From Tenrec ecaudatus (taxonomy: Eukaryota; Chordata; Mammalia; Afrosoricida; Tenrecidae): a stretch of 64,000 nucleotides of DNA. This document shows, piece after piece, positions 9,300 to 20,599 of the stretch. Positions within the stretch are counted from its first letter, which is position 1; each line of letters opens with the position of its first letter. The position numbers and the translations under genes were made by a program. Where the stretch lies: assembly GCF_050624435.1 (NCBI RefSeq), contig NC_134538.1, positions 127,888,937-127,952,936 of the forward strand, in the 5' to 3' direction. The notes beneath the pieces were generated by a model, which made no database searches, was not told where the DNA came from, and saw only the letters and a list, made by a program, of their open reading frames with translations.

Positions 9300-11300
9300 A
9301 AATCCACATTAGCCAAAATGGAGGTTGACCATGTCTGATGACAAAAAATGGAGGATGATTACCTCCTATGACTGCCAAATTCCTTGATTACGTAATTGTC
9401 AGACCACTGAGGATCATGACCCACCGGACACAGAACCAGGGTCACTCTCGCCTAGGACATTTGTCACCCCCAGACGTACATTGTTCACGTGCAGAAGGGT
9501 TGGGTAAGCTTTTACAGCTGTTGTAAAGGAGAAGTACCGCAGAACGAGACAGCTGACCAGTGAGGAGTGAGTATATTCATTGTCTCACGCGACACAATCC
9601 GAGGATCATCTGTGACACAGGGTCAGCTCACGGATAGGTGTGTGCGTTTCAGAGCTCTGAATTTGCATCCGAGCACACCGATCAAATCCATTTCCTGGAA
9701 AGGAAAGGAGCAAATTGGTAAAGTTGTCATGGTCACAAGATGCACACAGGATGGTGGGTAAAGACCCAAGTGTGAAACAGATGTCAACAATATGACATCA
9801 ACCCTTCACCTCAACCCCAAGAGCCACGGCTTCCAACGTGAAGCCCGGGGTGAACTTTTCACTGGACCCCACCCAGAGCTCGACCTTTCTCCTGTTGGAT
9901 ACCAGCCAGTCTCAGGCAGGTAACCCCTCTGACAGCTAACCTGTGGATGATGACAGAATGGGGATTTTCATACAGATCGTGAGCAGTGGAAAGTTTCCAC
10001 AGATGCAAAACACCGATTGCTCTCCCATGCCTCCCCTGGCCAGCTGCCATACAGCCAAAGACGTCTGCGTGCCTGTGAGGTGCCACTTGGGTACATGTCA
10101 GCCAGAAATTTGCAATCCAGTCCCAACCTCGTCCAACAAGGTATGATAACAACACAGTATCCCTGCACACTCATCTAAAAAATGTACTGTTCCAGCTATT
10201 GGAGGGAAATGTGACCTTAGAGACTGCCATATGTGGATTCCTTTGATTCTGTGGGAGCCTGTGAGTCACACCAGTCTTGGCTCAACCCACCCGCCTGCTC
10301 AGGGAACCAAGTTGGGAAGAGAAGGAACATTTTCGGTGATAATAAGCATGTTCTTTGCAGCCAACTCCTCCATCTGTTCCTACAGTTTGCATCAACAGGA
10401 ATGTACAGAGGTTCTGCTGAATAGATCTCAGACTAGCCAAGGTCAGCGTAGAGCAGCGATGGCTGATGGGGTTACCAGGGACAGCAAACTGCAGCTCCAG
10501 AGATGCTGGGAATCGCTGCTGACGTGGTCCTTTCTTCTCTGCTTCAGGGAAACAGATGACAGGTACAATGGAGATAAAGTCATCGGGGAGCAGAGGAGCT
10601 TCAGATCCAATGTTCTGGGATCCAAATGAAGGGTACAATCAAAGGCTTTCTGATATTGCGTTCTTGCTCTATTTTTTAGAAGAGAGGGGTCTTAGGTTAA
10701 TATAGCCTGATGTTATACATCTGTTTATATTTTCTTTGAAGCCATGATTTAAATGTCACTTTAAAGTCTTTCAACATGTTTTAAAATGTCAGATAGCCAC
10801 AGGGCACATGCAAACCCTGTACCACCTTGCCCTGGGTCATGTGCTTCAGGGAGCCCTGCGTTGGTCCTCCCCTAGCCATGCCAGGAATCCATGCAGCCAC
10901 ATGGATGTGTTCACCTGAAGCCTGTGCTGCTCCAGCCTTTTGGAGCACCTTTGGGAACCAGCTCCCAGGGCTGCATAAAAAACATTAGTGGCCACTCATT
11001 GAAAGAACCTGTGAAACTTCTTCCCTGCACCCTTCAGGGGACCACAATGCTGCCGAGCATAATTCAGGGCCCAAAACGTGCTGGGTGGCTGTTGGCGGGG
11101 GTATGCTCAGAGCTTGAACAAGGGGGTTGGGATATCACAACTACATCGGGACTGAATCAGGCACAGGCCACAGGCTTACAACAGAGCTGTGGCATGCAGC
11201 TCTGGCGAATCCAGGAATTCCAAATTCAAACCTGTATGTCTAGGTCTTGGTGAAGACATCATTATCAAGGTGGAACTAAAGAGCCTGTTTCATGATGTGT
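9300..11300. other. Intergenic stretch, no supported gene
   Basis: This 2-kb stretch is largely unique-looking. The longest ORFs (about 130 codons) sit on both strands over the same bases and show no recognisable family, which suggests chance. No exon with good splice sites stands out. Confidence 0.4.
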
Positions 11301-11311
11301 TAAGTATTTAG

Positions 11312-11460
11312 ACCACGCGTCCTCAAACTGCAGCCCACTGAGGACATTTATTTGGTCCGCCGGGTGTTTTTGCTCCGTTTGTTATTTTTACTTCAAAATA
11401 AGCTATGTGCAGTATGCATAGGAATTTGTTCATAGTTTAAAAAAAAACTATAGGCCCCCC
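11312..11460 (+). mobile_element. hAT-like DNA transposon fragment
   Basis: The 'gtcctcaaactgcagccc' start, 'ttggtccgccgggtgttttt', 'acttcaaaataagctatgtgcagtatgc' and 'ggaatttgttcatagttt' blocks match a widespread mammalian hAT nonautonomous family. The right end is truncated near 11460. Confidence 0.45.
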
Positions 11461-11518
11461 ACCATTACTATTAGTTGCTATGGAGTTGCCTACAGCTGAT
11501 GGCAACTTGTGTATAATA

Positions 11519-11705
11519 CAGAGTCCTGGTGGCACTATCAGGTAAGCCAAATCAGACCGCTAACCCAAGGTGCGCAGTTCAAACCTACAGGCTGCTCTGT
11601 GGGAGTAAGATGAACTTATTTTCTCCTGTAAAGACTTACAGACTCAGAAACACTATGTAAGGTCACTAATAGAATCAACTCACTGGCAGTGGGTTTTGGG
11701 GGTTT
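11519..11705 (+). repeat. AfroSINE copy
   Basis: Sense copy with 'AGAGTCCTGGTGGCAC', B-box 'CAGTTCAAACCTACAGG', and the tail 'atcaactcactggcagtggg' followed by 'ttttggggg'. It is diverged but full length. Confidence 0.8.
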
Positions 11706-12254
11706 TATGTATAGAGAGCAAAATCTTGTTTGGTCCTGTGTCATCGGTCCCCAGGATCCTCATTTGTTAGGGAATGCCTTTGTGATAGTAACATAATTTC
11801 ACTTCAACTTGATTAGTGGACAGGTGACCTTCTCATGAGGATTCTGGGAACTTCCTCTCTCTCGCCGCTTCCCTTTCTTGTTGCTGAGGCACTCAGAGAG
11901 CTGAGATGCTTCCATGGGCACTGGATTCACAAGCCTTCGCACCCACCGGCCTGTGATCTTCCTGCATTCAGCATCACTGCATGTGCTGCGTGAGTCAGAA
12001 CAGGAATGCAGGGACTAGTATTGGACATATGGGCTGATATTGGACTTAGGACTTGATCTGGACTGGGCTGGGATGTTTTCGCAATAGACAATTGCTCTTT
12101 GATATGAAGCTCTCTCTTACACACAGGAGTGCCCTTAGACTTGTTTCTCTAGTCAACCCGGTCTTACACAGTTTTAAAGGAATCTATTTCTTAATGTAAT
12201 GGACAAACTGCTGGGTTAAAACAGACGGCCAGAATAATAAAGCTCCTTCTTGTG

Positions 12255-12444
12255 TCCTATCAGGCTGATTTCAATTCATAGCAATTCCATGTGACAAGAG
12301 TAGAGCTGCCCCTAGGGATTTCTAGCTTGTACTCTCAAGGGACAGAGGAAGGGGCCTTTTCTCCCTCGCAGTGGCCGACGGGCTCGAACCACCCCCTTTG
12401 AGTTAGCAGGTGAGCACTTAGCTAATGCACCACTCGAGCTCCTG
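12255..12444 (-). repeat. AfroSINE copy, antisense
   Basis: Antisense copy with 'agtagagctgcccctaggg', the antisense B-box 'gggctcgaaccaccc' and the 5' end 'ccactcgagctcctg'. Confidence 0.75.
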
Positions 12445-12544
12445 ACTTCCTGCTCACTGCTGTTCGGTGCTGCCCAGCTGTTTCACCACATAGCAAGCCA
12501 GCATGAAGTCGAATGGAACTCTGCTGAGCCCTATGCCGTGTCCA

Positions 12545-12850
12545 CAAGTGTGGTTACGTTTGAGTCCACTGATGCAGCAATACTGAAAGAGCCATGGACT
12601 GCTGAAAGGACAAGGCAAATTTGTCTTGGGAGCAGCACAGCCAGGGTGCTCCTTAGAGGCAAGGAGGGCAAGACTTCACCTTACGTACTTTATACATATT
12701 GTCAGGAGAGAACAGTCCCCAGAGAAGGGCATGATACTCGATAGAGCAAAAACGATGGATTGACACCCGGCTGCACCACGGGCTCAGGCATAGGAACAAT
12801 CGTGTGAGGATGGTCCAGGACCAGGCGTTTTGTTCGGTTGTGTACAGAGT
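12545..12850 (+). mobile_element. RTE LINE 3' end, sense
   Basis: The decayed 3' end of an RTE/BovB-like reverse transcriptase frame and tail: 'cagccagggtgctccttagaggcaaggagggcaagacttcacctta...gtcaggagagaacagtcccc' then 'gatggattgacac'. The antisense counterpart occurs near 32290-32390 and 46570-46660, showing one family. Confidence 0.6.
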
Positions 12851-13460
12851 CACAGGCTCAGAGTGATCTTTTTTTTTTTTTACATTTTATTAGGGGCTCA
12901 TATAACTCTTATCACAATCCATACATATACATACATCAATTGTGTAAAGCACATCCGTACATTCTTTGCCCTAATCATTTTCAAAGCATTTGCTCTCCAC
13001 TTAAGCCCTTTGCATCAGGTCCCCCTTTTTTCCCCTTCTCTCCCCGCTCCCCTCTCCCTCATGAGCCCTTGATAATTTATAGATTATTATTTTGTCATAT
13101 CTTGCCTTATCTGGCGTCTCCCTTCACCCCCTTCTCTGTTGTCTGTCCCCCAGGGAGGAGGTCACATGTAGATCCTTGTAATCAGTTCCCCCTTTCCAAC
13201 CCACTCACCCTCTACTCTCCCAGTATCGCCCCTCACCCCCTGGTTCTGAAGGGATCATCCACCCTGGATTCCCTGTGCCCCCAGCTCCCGTATCTCAGAG
13301 TGATCTTATGGACAGGGCAGAACTGCCCCTGTGAGCTCTAGACTGGAACTGCTCACGGGAATAGAAAGCCTCATCCTTCTCCCCCGGAGCTGCTGTGATT
13401 TTGAATTTCAGACCTTGTAGCTCACAGCCCAACATGGAACCATGATGGCACCAGGGCTCT
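12851..13460 (-). repeat. AfroSINE, antisense, split by a 423-bp L1 insertion
   Basis: The host SINE is present as 12851-12870 and 13294-13460. The 14-bp sequence CTCAGAGTGATCTT occurs at 12857-12870 and again at 13294-13307 and is the target-site duplication. Removing the insert rejoins an ordinary antisense AfroSINE ending 'caccagggctc'. Confidence 0.75.
12871..13293 (-). mobile_element. 5'-truncated L1 3'-end insertion, minus strand
   Basis: On the minus strand this is a 3' terminal fragment ending in AATAAAATG and a poly(A) tract (the T run at 12871). It shares the word 'tcatataactcttatcacaatccatac' in antisense with copies at 24100, 24240 and 44100. A perfect 14-bp target duplication flanks it, so the insertion is relatively young and made by L1 machinery. 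Confidence 0.8.
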
Positions 13461-14720
13461 TTAGCAGTTACAATGACATGCAAGTAGTGGTAATTAAGAG
13501 TAAATATAGGAAAAGGTTACAAGCTATACATACATACCATATATACCATGTGCATTATTATTGAAGCTCTCTAAACCGTACACCAGAGAGATAATATGCA
13601 AGTGAAAGTCAAAAGAGGAGCTGATAAAAGGGGCTCAGATATTTTTTAAAAGATGTCAACATAGGAACCAATGCGCTTGATACAATTGAGGTGTGAATTG
13701 CTAGAAGAGCTGTAAGACCCCCCCAGTAAAATGATTTACTTATGATAAAAAAGATGATAGAATTGTGAGTGATTTTGAAATAATTTTTTGATTAAATTTG
13801 TGGGGATTTTTGACCTTTATTTTTCCCAATGAGATGTTGACTTTAAATCTTAACGCATTTTCTCATTCATTTTGTCCCTCTTCCCTTCTCTCTGCTTACC
13901 TAAGGCTAGACAGTGGCACTTGGTGGCCCCCCTGGACATTGATGGACTTTGGCCCTGAGCCATGGAGCTAAAGCGGCTGTTCTTGTTCCATAGCCCACAG
14001 TAGGGTGTTCCAAGAAAGTACATCCTGGGATGGAGGGGCCTCTGCATCCTGATGATCTTTATATTAAACGTCTGTCCAGAAATAGAAAACACCACCGTCA
14101 TCTGACCTGGCCTTGTGGAAGGCTCACGTGGGTGAGGCCTAGGCCACGTGCTCCGAGAGCTTCTGTTCTTTGGCCCTTCAGTGATTCTGTCCTCACAATC
14201 ATGGGACAGTAAAACCTGTGAAAGCTGGAACCTCTCAGAGAAGGAACGCGCAGATGTTTTCCACTAAAACCAGTGACAGGAAAGTAGTGAGACTGTGCCC
14301 TGTCAAAGGGCAGGGAACCCCCGGCTGTGCTGGTAAGTCCCATCTCTCACAGGCTTTACTGTATTTTAAAATAGAATGACCAGAAGCGGAAATAAAAACC
14401 AAAAAATCCGGAGTCCTGTGGGACTGGTAGATTTCTTATAGCTCTGTGTTTGCATATAAATGAATAAAAGATATGTGTGATGTGGAAGGTCTTTTTGATT
14501 AGAAACAGTACGACTGAGGTCCATCTAATTTTAGAACACACTCAGATCGAGTTTTGTCCAGTGAGATGGGAATTCGACATCACTGCTGGTGTTGGGGCTA
14601 GCGCACTCACAGGAGCAGCTATGACTGATTGAACGCCATTGAAGTGTCACTCAGGAAGCAAGCATGGTGACCGGGCCCTTAGTTATTTCATCCATATATT
14701 ATTTGTTTCACAGGTGCCGT
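13461..14720. other. Intergenic stretch, nothing recognised
   Basis: No gene or confident repeat is seen. The short ORFs have no recognisable similarity. Confidence 0.4.
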
Positions 14721-14724
14721 AGTA

Positions 14725-14840
14725 ACTTGGACCTCAGAGGGACTGACAAATTGACCAAAGGTCATAAAGGTCATGTCATGATTCTGCTTCAAGTTTGCTA
14801 TGCTCCAAATCCAGTACTATTTCCACCATATTACTAATAT
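14725..14840 (-). mobile_element. MIR SINE remnant, antisense
   Basis: The 'ctcagagggactgacaaattgaccaaaggtcataaaggtcatgtcatgattc' block resembles the antisense MIR core. It is strongly decayed. Confidence 0.35.
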
Positions 14841-14938
14841 GTATGATATGTATCAGAAATGACTACATATAATAGCAAGTTTATATTTTATAGATCATGA
14901 AATGACAATATACATATGTATCACACAAGTGTGTGTTC

Positions 14939-14940
14939 GT

Positions 14941-15020
<80 letters not shown>
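14939..15020 (+). repeat. Compound (TG)n(GA)n microsatellite
   Basis: A TG repeat of about 26 bases runs directly into a GA repeat of about 56 bases with no interruption. This compound tract is probably length-polymorphic. Confidence 0.95.
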
Positions 15021-15023
<3 letters not shown>

Positions 15024-16194
15024 GGATCAGGAAGACAATTCCAAAAAAGAGCGCTTCCAATGGGAAAGTCGTTGAAACAGAATACTGGTTGCTTTTAAGG
15101 CCACGCCACTCTTGGCTGCACAGCGACTTACACCCCTCGCCTCCTGCTTTATTGTCCTTTCCCGAGCATGTCTGGAAGATATCAGTTATTTACGAACCAT
15201 TTGCTGGATGAGGGAATGAAATCCCACCAGGAGAACTCGTGGCTGGTAAGAACCATGAGGTGTGGGCATGTCAAGGGGAGGGAGAGGGGGTCGTAGGAGG
15301 CACAATATCTGTTAAGTGGTAAAAATGGTTTAAAAAAAGTGTGCTAAACACACACACACATCTTCATTTTACAGTGACCACGTAAAATTCATTTTCCAGA
15401 AGTAAGACAGCCAAGTTAACGGCATTATTCTCTGGGCACTGTTCCTTCCCTGGCTGCCAAAATTCCCGTCATGCCGCCCAACTACACTCTGAACGCCTCT
15501 TCTCTCCACCAGCCTTGGCGCGGACGGGGTTGGAGGTGGTAGCAACAGAGGGTAGCTCTGAGCCAGAATCGACTCACTGGCACTGAGTGTGGATGGGCTT
15601 TGGGTACCAACTAGTAAGGCCCGTGATCTAGTTCTTCACAATTTATTGGTTTCATTTCAATGGCATGGCCAGCCCTCTTCAGAACTTCTGTAATCTAAGG
15701 GAAACATACCTTGCTAGCATAAAGTATATTTTTAGGCATAGAGAACACATGCACTTCATTTGACACTAAGATCTATGCTGCTGTTTTCTTTTGTTTTTGC
15801 TTCATAAGCAATGGCACTGGAAATCATTTAAAATTACCTGGAAGCAAATAACAAGAAATGCACTAATTCATGTGGAGCGAGGTCACTGCTCTCGAGGTCT
15901 GTGCAGTGATTTTCATATAGCGGGTGCACATTCTTAACACCCCCATTTCATATCCCAAACTATAGTCTGAGTCATGTTACGAATGTTTCTACCAGGGCAT
16001 TATATGATACAATAAAATAGGGTAACAAAAAGTAATGCCAAAGATGTACAAAGATGTACAAACAACATTTCCCATCATCCTTTCAAAGACTGGCAAGAAG
16101 TGTTTGGCAGCTGCACACCTGTGACTTTGTATTTGACGAGCAAATGCTTTGGCTTCCGAATGATTTCTTTCAGTGAGCACTAGGAGTGTGCTTC

Positions 16195-16365
16195 AGTGAC
16201 TTGCTTTTTCCAGAACACGAACATTTATTGAGCACCTACTATGCTCCATGCCATTTGGACCACATTATTCCCAGTGCTGCCAACAGCTCTGTATCTTTTT
16301 CAGGTGAGAAAATTCTGTGTCAGAGGTTTTGTTGCTTGTGTAAGGCCTGATCATTGTCTCCCAAG
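16195..16365 (-). mobile_element. MIR SINE remnant, antisense
   Basis: It has the antisense MIR 3' end 'acatttattgagcacctactatgctccatgcc' and then 'tctttttcaggtgagaaaa'. Confidence 0.55.
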
Positions 16366-17024
16366 TCTTCCATCTGAACAGAAAACCCGTTACTACCCTT
16401 GGGCTCTTTGTGACCAGGAGCTTCAGAGAAATAAAAACAAACCAGACAACACTGCACCTATCATACCCCATTTGTGTTTCACCAAAGCGTACAGGGTCTC
16501 ACTCCCCAAATTGTCTTATGTCTCTGTCACCAAATCGTCATAAAACTTTGAGGACTTCAATTATTCGATACATTGAAATCTCAGAGGAAGGCTAATAATA
16601 TAAATGGACATTTATCAAATACCACTTAGTACCGGGCTACACCCCTCTTAGGAACGAAAACCAAGACCTACCTAAAAACAATTCCAGTGTAATATCACTA
16701 GGAAAGAGCACAAAATTACCATCATGGTATCATTTATCTCCTCCCATCTTCCTGCCCCCGCCCCCCCAACTATTGTTCCGGAGGAAGTGGAAAGAGTCCT
16801 GAGCTGGGAATTGAAAGGCTGAATCCATCGCATATGCCAGCATGAGGTCGTGAAAGCCTCTGGATTGTTCAGTGTCTGTGTTTTATCCATGCCTGGGCGA
16901 GAGCAGTGCTGGCGCAGCTGAACCATTGGACATCGGTCAGGATACCGTGAGGCAGTGTGATCGAAGGTGTTTGCGAAAGTAAATGTATAATCTACAGCCG
17001 TAAATAAGTGCATGTTATATACAA

Positions 17025-17175
17025 AGGAGGCCTGCTGGCCATGCGGGCTGCTAAATGGGAGGTTGGGAGTTCAAACCCCACTCCCTGCCCTGTGGGAGAA
17101 GATGAGGCTATCTGCTCCCATATGAACATCTTACGTAGAATCACCGTGACTTGGAATTGGCAGCAAATTTGTGTA
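17025..17175 (+). repeat. AfroSINE copy
   Basis: It has 'gcgggctgctaaatgggagg', B-box 'AGTTCAAACCCCACT', 'agaagatgaggctatctgctccc' and the tail 'accgtgacttggaattggcag'. It is diverged. Confidence 0.7.
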
Positions 17176-17577
17176 GGTATGTGTGGGGGCGGTGGCTTTG
17201 TGTTTGTATACAAACATTACTTTAGTTATTCATTGGCGGTACAGCACCTTCTTGTCCATGAATTTACTAAAAACAGTGTGCTTTTCAAGATGTAAGGCAA
17301 CACGGTGGCCCGCACGGCAGACACTGCACATCGTTACGTAGTAGTGATGAAACACCTCGCGACAAGGAGGACATGATTTAGGTGCAGTCAGTTAAATACA
17401 GAAGGACAATATTGTCTAAGACCACTGCTTTTCTTTTGAAATAAAGAAGAAGTTTTCATACCAAAAGAAAGAGACTTTGATGGTTTCTGGGGATGGAAGG
17501 CAAGAAAAACAATGAACAATAATCTAGAGGCTAGACGGGCGTTAATGTTGGTGAAGAGGAAGGTGCTGTTCTATGAG

Positions 17578-17630
17578 ATGTGGGGGTGGGATGGGGCGGG
17601 GGGCGGGGAGGGGGTGCTCGGGGCGGGGAG
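17578..17630 (+). other. G-rich tract with G-quadruplex potential
   Basis: More than five runs of three or more G's are separated by short loops (GGGGG, GGGG, GGGGGG, GGGG, GGGGG, GGGG). This fits the G3+N1-7 pattern repeated four times. There is no gene nearby. Confidence 0.6.
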
Positions 17631-18219
17631 AGAGGGTAAAGAGCAGTTCTCTAAATTGTCAAATGCAAAATGGGGATGTGCTCTGTAACCTTCCCCCCTG
17701 CCCTCAACCCACGCCCCCCCCATTCATAATAAAATATAGTGGGGGGAATTCAAAATGAGGACAGTCTCAGTTAGGGGCCACTGGTTAGGAGAATGGTTTT
17801 TAGAATGCACAGATTCTGGTCAGAAAGAGGGGGGAGGGACGTTCACGTTTCAAACAAAAGCAATTTTTCATTCTGTGCTCCAAGGGGCTGTATTTGAGTC
17901 CTTGTCACCATGGGACATGCAAACAGCTAGACTGATGTTTGCCTCGGGTGCTGGGAGAAACGAAGGGCAGGGCCTGTAAGAGCCATTTTCAGGGACTGGG
18001 CAGTGATGGGGATGTGCTCACACTGAGAGAAACAGCCCAGCTGAGTGCTACCTTCCCAGGCGGGCAACAAGCCTCATTTTCAGATTTCAAAAGGAAACAG
18101 TCTCCGAAAGTACTTTTCAATGCAGTTTCATTTCCCCATCTCCCCATAATGATGTAAGGCATATCATTCAAACTGAACCTAACAAAATTATTTATGAAGG
18201 ACCAAAGATGTTTTTAGCA

Positions 18220-18560
18220 GCGTGCTAGAAACCGTGAGCGAATTCCTAAGCAGCAAAGGGAACACCAAGTTGGGAATATACACATTAATAAAAATAGTTG
18301 GGTTATTGTGTGATACCATTGACATGAGCTATTTAGGACAGGCAAATGCAGAGAGACAAAAGCTTACTCGTGGTTTCCCAGGGCTGGGTGAGGGGAAGCT
18401 GGGAGTTATTATTTAGGGTGTGCTGAGTTTCTATCAGGGGTGATGGATAATTGTGGAAATCAGTAGTGGTGATGGTTACATAGCAGTGAAGATGATCAAT
18501 GGCACTGAATTATTTGCATTTTTAAGTGGGTCCTTCTGAAAATCATGACTTTTACAGACG
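18220..18560 (+). mobile_element. L1 3'-UTR remnant
   Basis: The pattern 'ggtttcccagggctgggtgagggg', 'tttctatcaggggtgatgg', 'agtagtggtgatggttacatagc' and 'ggcactgaatta' corresponds to the 3' UTR of older mammalian L1M elements in sense orientation. Confidence 0.6.
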
Positions 18561-18574
18561 TTTTCAAATGATTA

Positions 18575-18612
18575 TGTGTGTGTGTGTATATATATATACA
18601 TATATATATATC
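18575..18612 (+). repeat. (TG)n(TA)n simple repeat
   Basis: Alternating TG then TA dinucleotides, a low-complexity tract. Confidence 0.85.
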
Positions 18613-19134
18613 CTCGTGTATATCTAGTAGTTGTGAAAATTAAATGACTCTCTCAAGAACTATTTGCATGTCAACCCGCAGTAATGCTTGTGGTAAATGG
18701 AGCGTAGCAGTACTGCCCCACACTCGGTGACTTTAGGAGCCCCAGAGACTTGACCGGTAGGTGCTTGGCAGCTAAACAAAAGGTTGTCAGATGCCAGTGT
18801 TCCCACATAAGAGAGACATGGCTGGTGTATGGTGTGCTCTCTGGAAGATTCCAGCCGACACAACCGTAGGGGGCAGGTCTACGCTGCCATGTGGAGTCAC
18901 CTGGCGTCAGATTCAGCTCCACAGCCTCTAACAGCAGCAGCCGCAAAATCGATGACGTACAGGACACTGTGTCTGAAGAACAGGACACAGTCATTTCCCG
19001 ACCCCCAAATGAGAATGACATCAGCTTATATGGACAAAATTATACACTATTGAAATGCCACCCAAACAGCTGAAACATATATAGTTCTTTTACTCATTAT
19101 ACATATTTTAACAAATATTGGCATCATATGCTCC

Positions 19135-19335
19135 TTATCAAGGGCTCATGAAGGAGGGGGAGCGGGGAGGGAGGGGGAAAAAAGAGGACCTGATGCAAAG
19201 GGCTTAAGTGGGGAGCAAATGCTTTGAGAATGATGAGGGCAAAGAATATACAGATTTGCTTTACATAATTGATGTCTGTATGGATTGTGATAAGAGTTGT
19301 ATGAGCCCCTAATAAAATGTTTTTTTAAAAAAGGA
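19135..19335 (+). mobile_element. L1 3'-end fragment, sense
   Basis: The last 200 bases of the lineage-specific L1 3' end: 'gggctcatgaaggagggg', 'gcttaagtggggagcaaatgc', 'gaatgatgagggcaaagaat', then 'taataaaatg' and an A-rich tail. It is heavily 5'-truncated. Confidence 0.75.
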
Positions 19336-20044
19336 TAAAACAACAATAATACAGCCGAAAGCTCCACTGTGTCAGCAATGGGCATTTTTCACATAATTCA
19401 ACACAGGAAATGGGTGCTTAAAGGCATGTTTAAATGTGTGTGGATTATTTGTATCCTGATACCAAATATGTTTTCATTCAAGGTTAGCAAAATGATAGCA
19501 CGGGTGATCTACGGGAATGTGGTGGCAGTGATAAATGGGGGGTGTGTGTGCTGGGGGATATGTGGTTTCAAATGGCTCTTAATTCTTCAGGCATTTGTTT
19601 TTAAAACTTGTTTTCATTAAGATCAAATCTGAAAAAGCAGAGTGAGGTATAAATTGCACTGGTTTTGTTTAACCTTTTCAATTTGAGGCCTGTGCTAAAG
19701 AATTCCTCAATGTGTTTACATATGTCGCCACAAACACAAAATGGTGACCTTTTTTGAACCCTACAACACTTGTTTAAAAACAAGACAATGTCCTTGACAA
19801 GAGTCAAACAGTGAATCCCAAAGATATGTGTATCTGGACACAGAACGTTTCATGACACCTCCCCCCCTTTAATATTCTGTGATATGGGTTATTTAAACTG
19901 TTTTCACTTTTCTTTCTAATTTTTGATTTAATCAAAATGCACCTTAAAGACTTTTTCTGGCCCATGGTGTGTTGAAGTACAATGGAATGAAATTAACATA
20001 AAATGACAGGGTTGTCCTTTTCTTCTCAGATGTGCTGTTTTCAG

Positions 20045-20180
20045 AGTGGTGGTGGAGGAGGAGCTCTGCGACACAGTACAACTGCCCACCGTCCTATCTG
20101 GACCGTGATGGGATTCGAACAGCCAAACTTCTGGTGAGCAGCGAAGCACTTAGGCGCTGCACCCCTGGGGCCTAGCTTGT
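20045..20180 (-). repeat. AfroSINE / tRNA-derived SINE, antisense
   Basis: Read on the minus strand it has a near-perfect B-box (GTTCGAATCCC) and a 5' end 'GGCCCCAGGGGTGCAGCGCC'. The 5' end of this SINE lies in a 63-bp tandem duplication. Confidence 0.65.
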
Positions 20181-20273
20181 GATGGTGAACACACTGCTGT
20201 GTTATCTCACACTTAGGCGCTGCACCCCTGGGGCCTAGCTTGTGATGGTGAACACACTGCTGTGTTATCTCAC
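20148..20273 (+). repeat. Perfect 63-bp tandem duplication
   Basis: Bases 20148-20210 repeat exactly at 20211-20273. The unit spans the 5' end of an antisense SINE plus about 35 bases of flank. Identity of the two units means either a recent event or an assembly error. Confidence 0.95.
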
Positions 20274-20599
20274 AAGATGGACACGCGAGTTGTGGTCTTC
20301 ATCCTTGAACATTTGCCTACATAATACATCCAGGCATTATAATGTTAATTTGAATAAATTATCTGAAAGGATGTTATAGCATTTGTTATTTTATAATGTT
20401 TCAATTAGAAAAAATTGGTCTACACCCGTGTTCATATTGTGTTCTAGAATTCCCTATGGATCATGGGAAAGCTATTTGCTACTCTGTGGCAAGGAGAGAG
20501 TCACACCTTATAAATCTTCCCTATCATTAAATGTATAAGTAGGTTGCCCCAAGGATAAGGAGGGTCCCTACCTCAGACCGTTGTCATGTAGATTAAATG

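Noticed and set aside
12838..13341. 167-codon ORF at 12838-13341 and similar ones at 23976-24425 and 24413-24799
   Set aside because: They are antisense readings of L1 3'-UTR fragments and recur with the repeat (FIRGSYNSYHNP type text).
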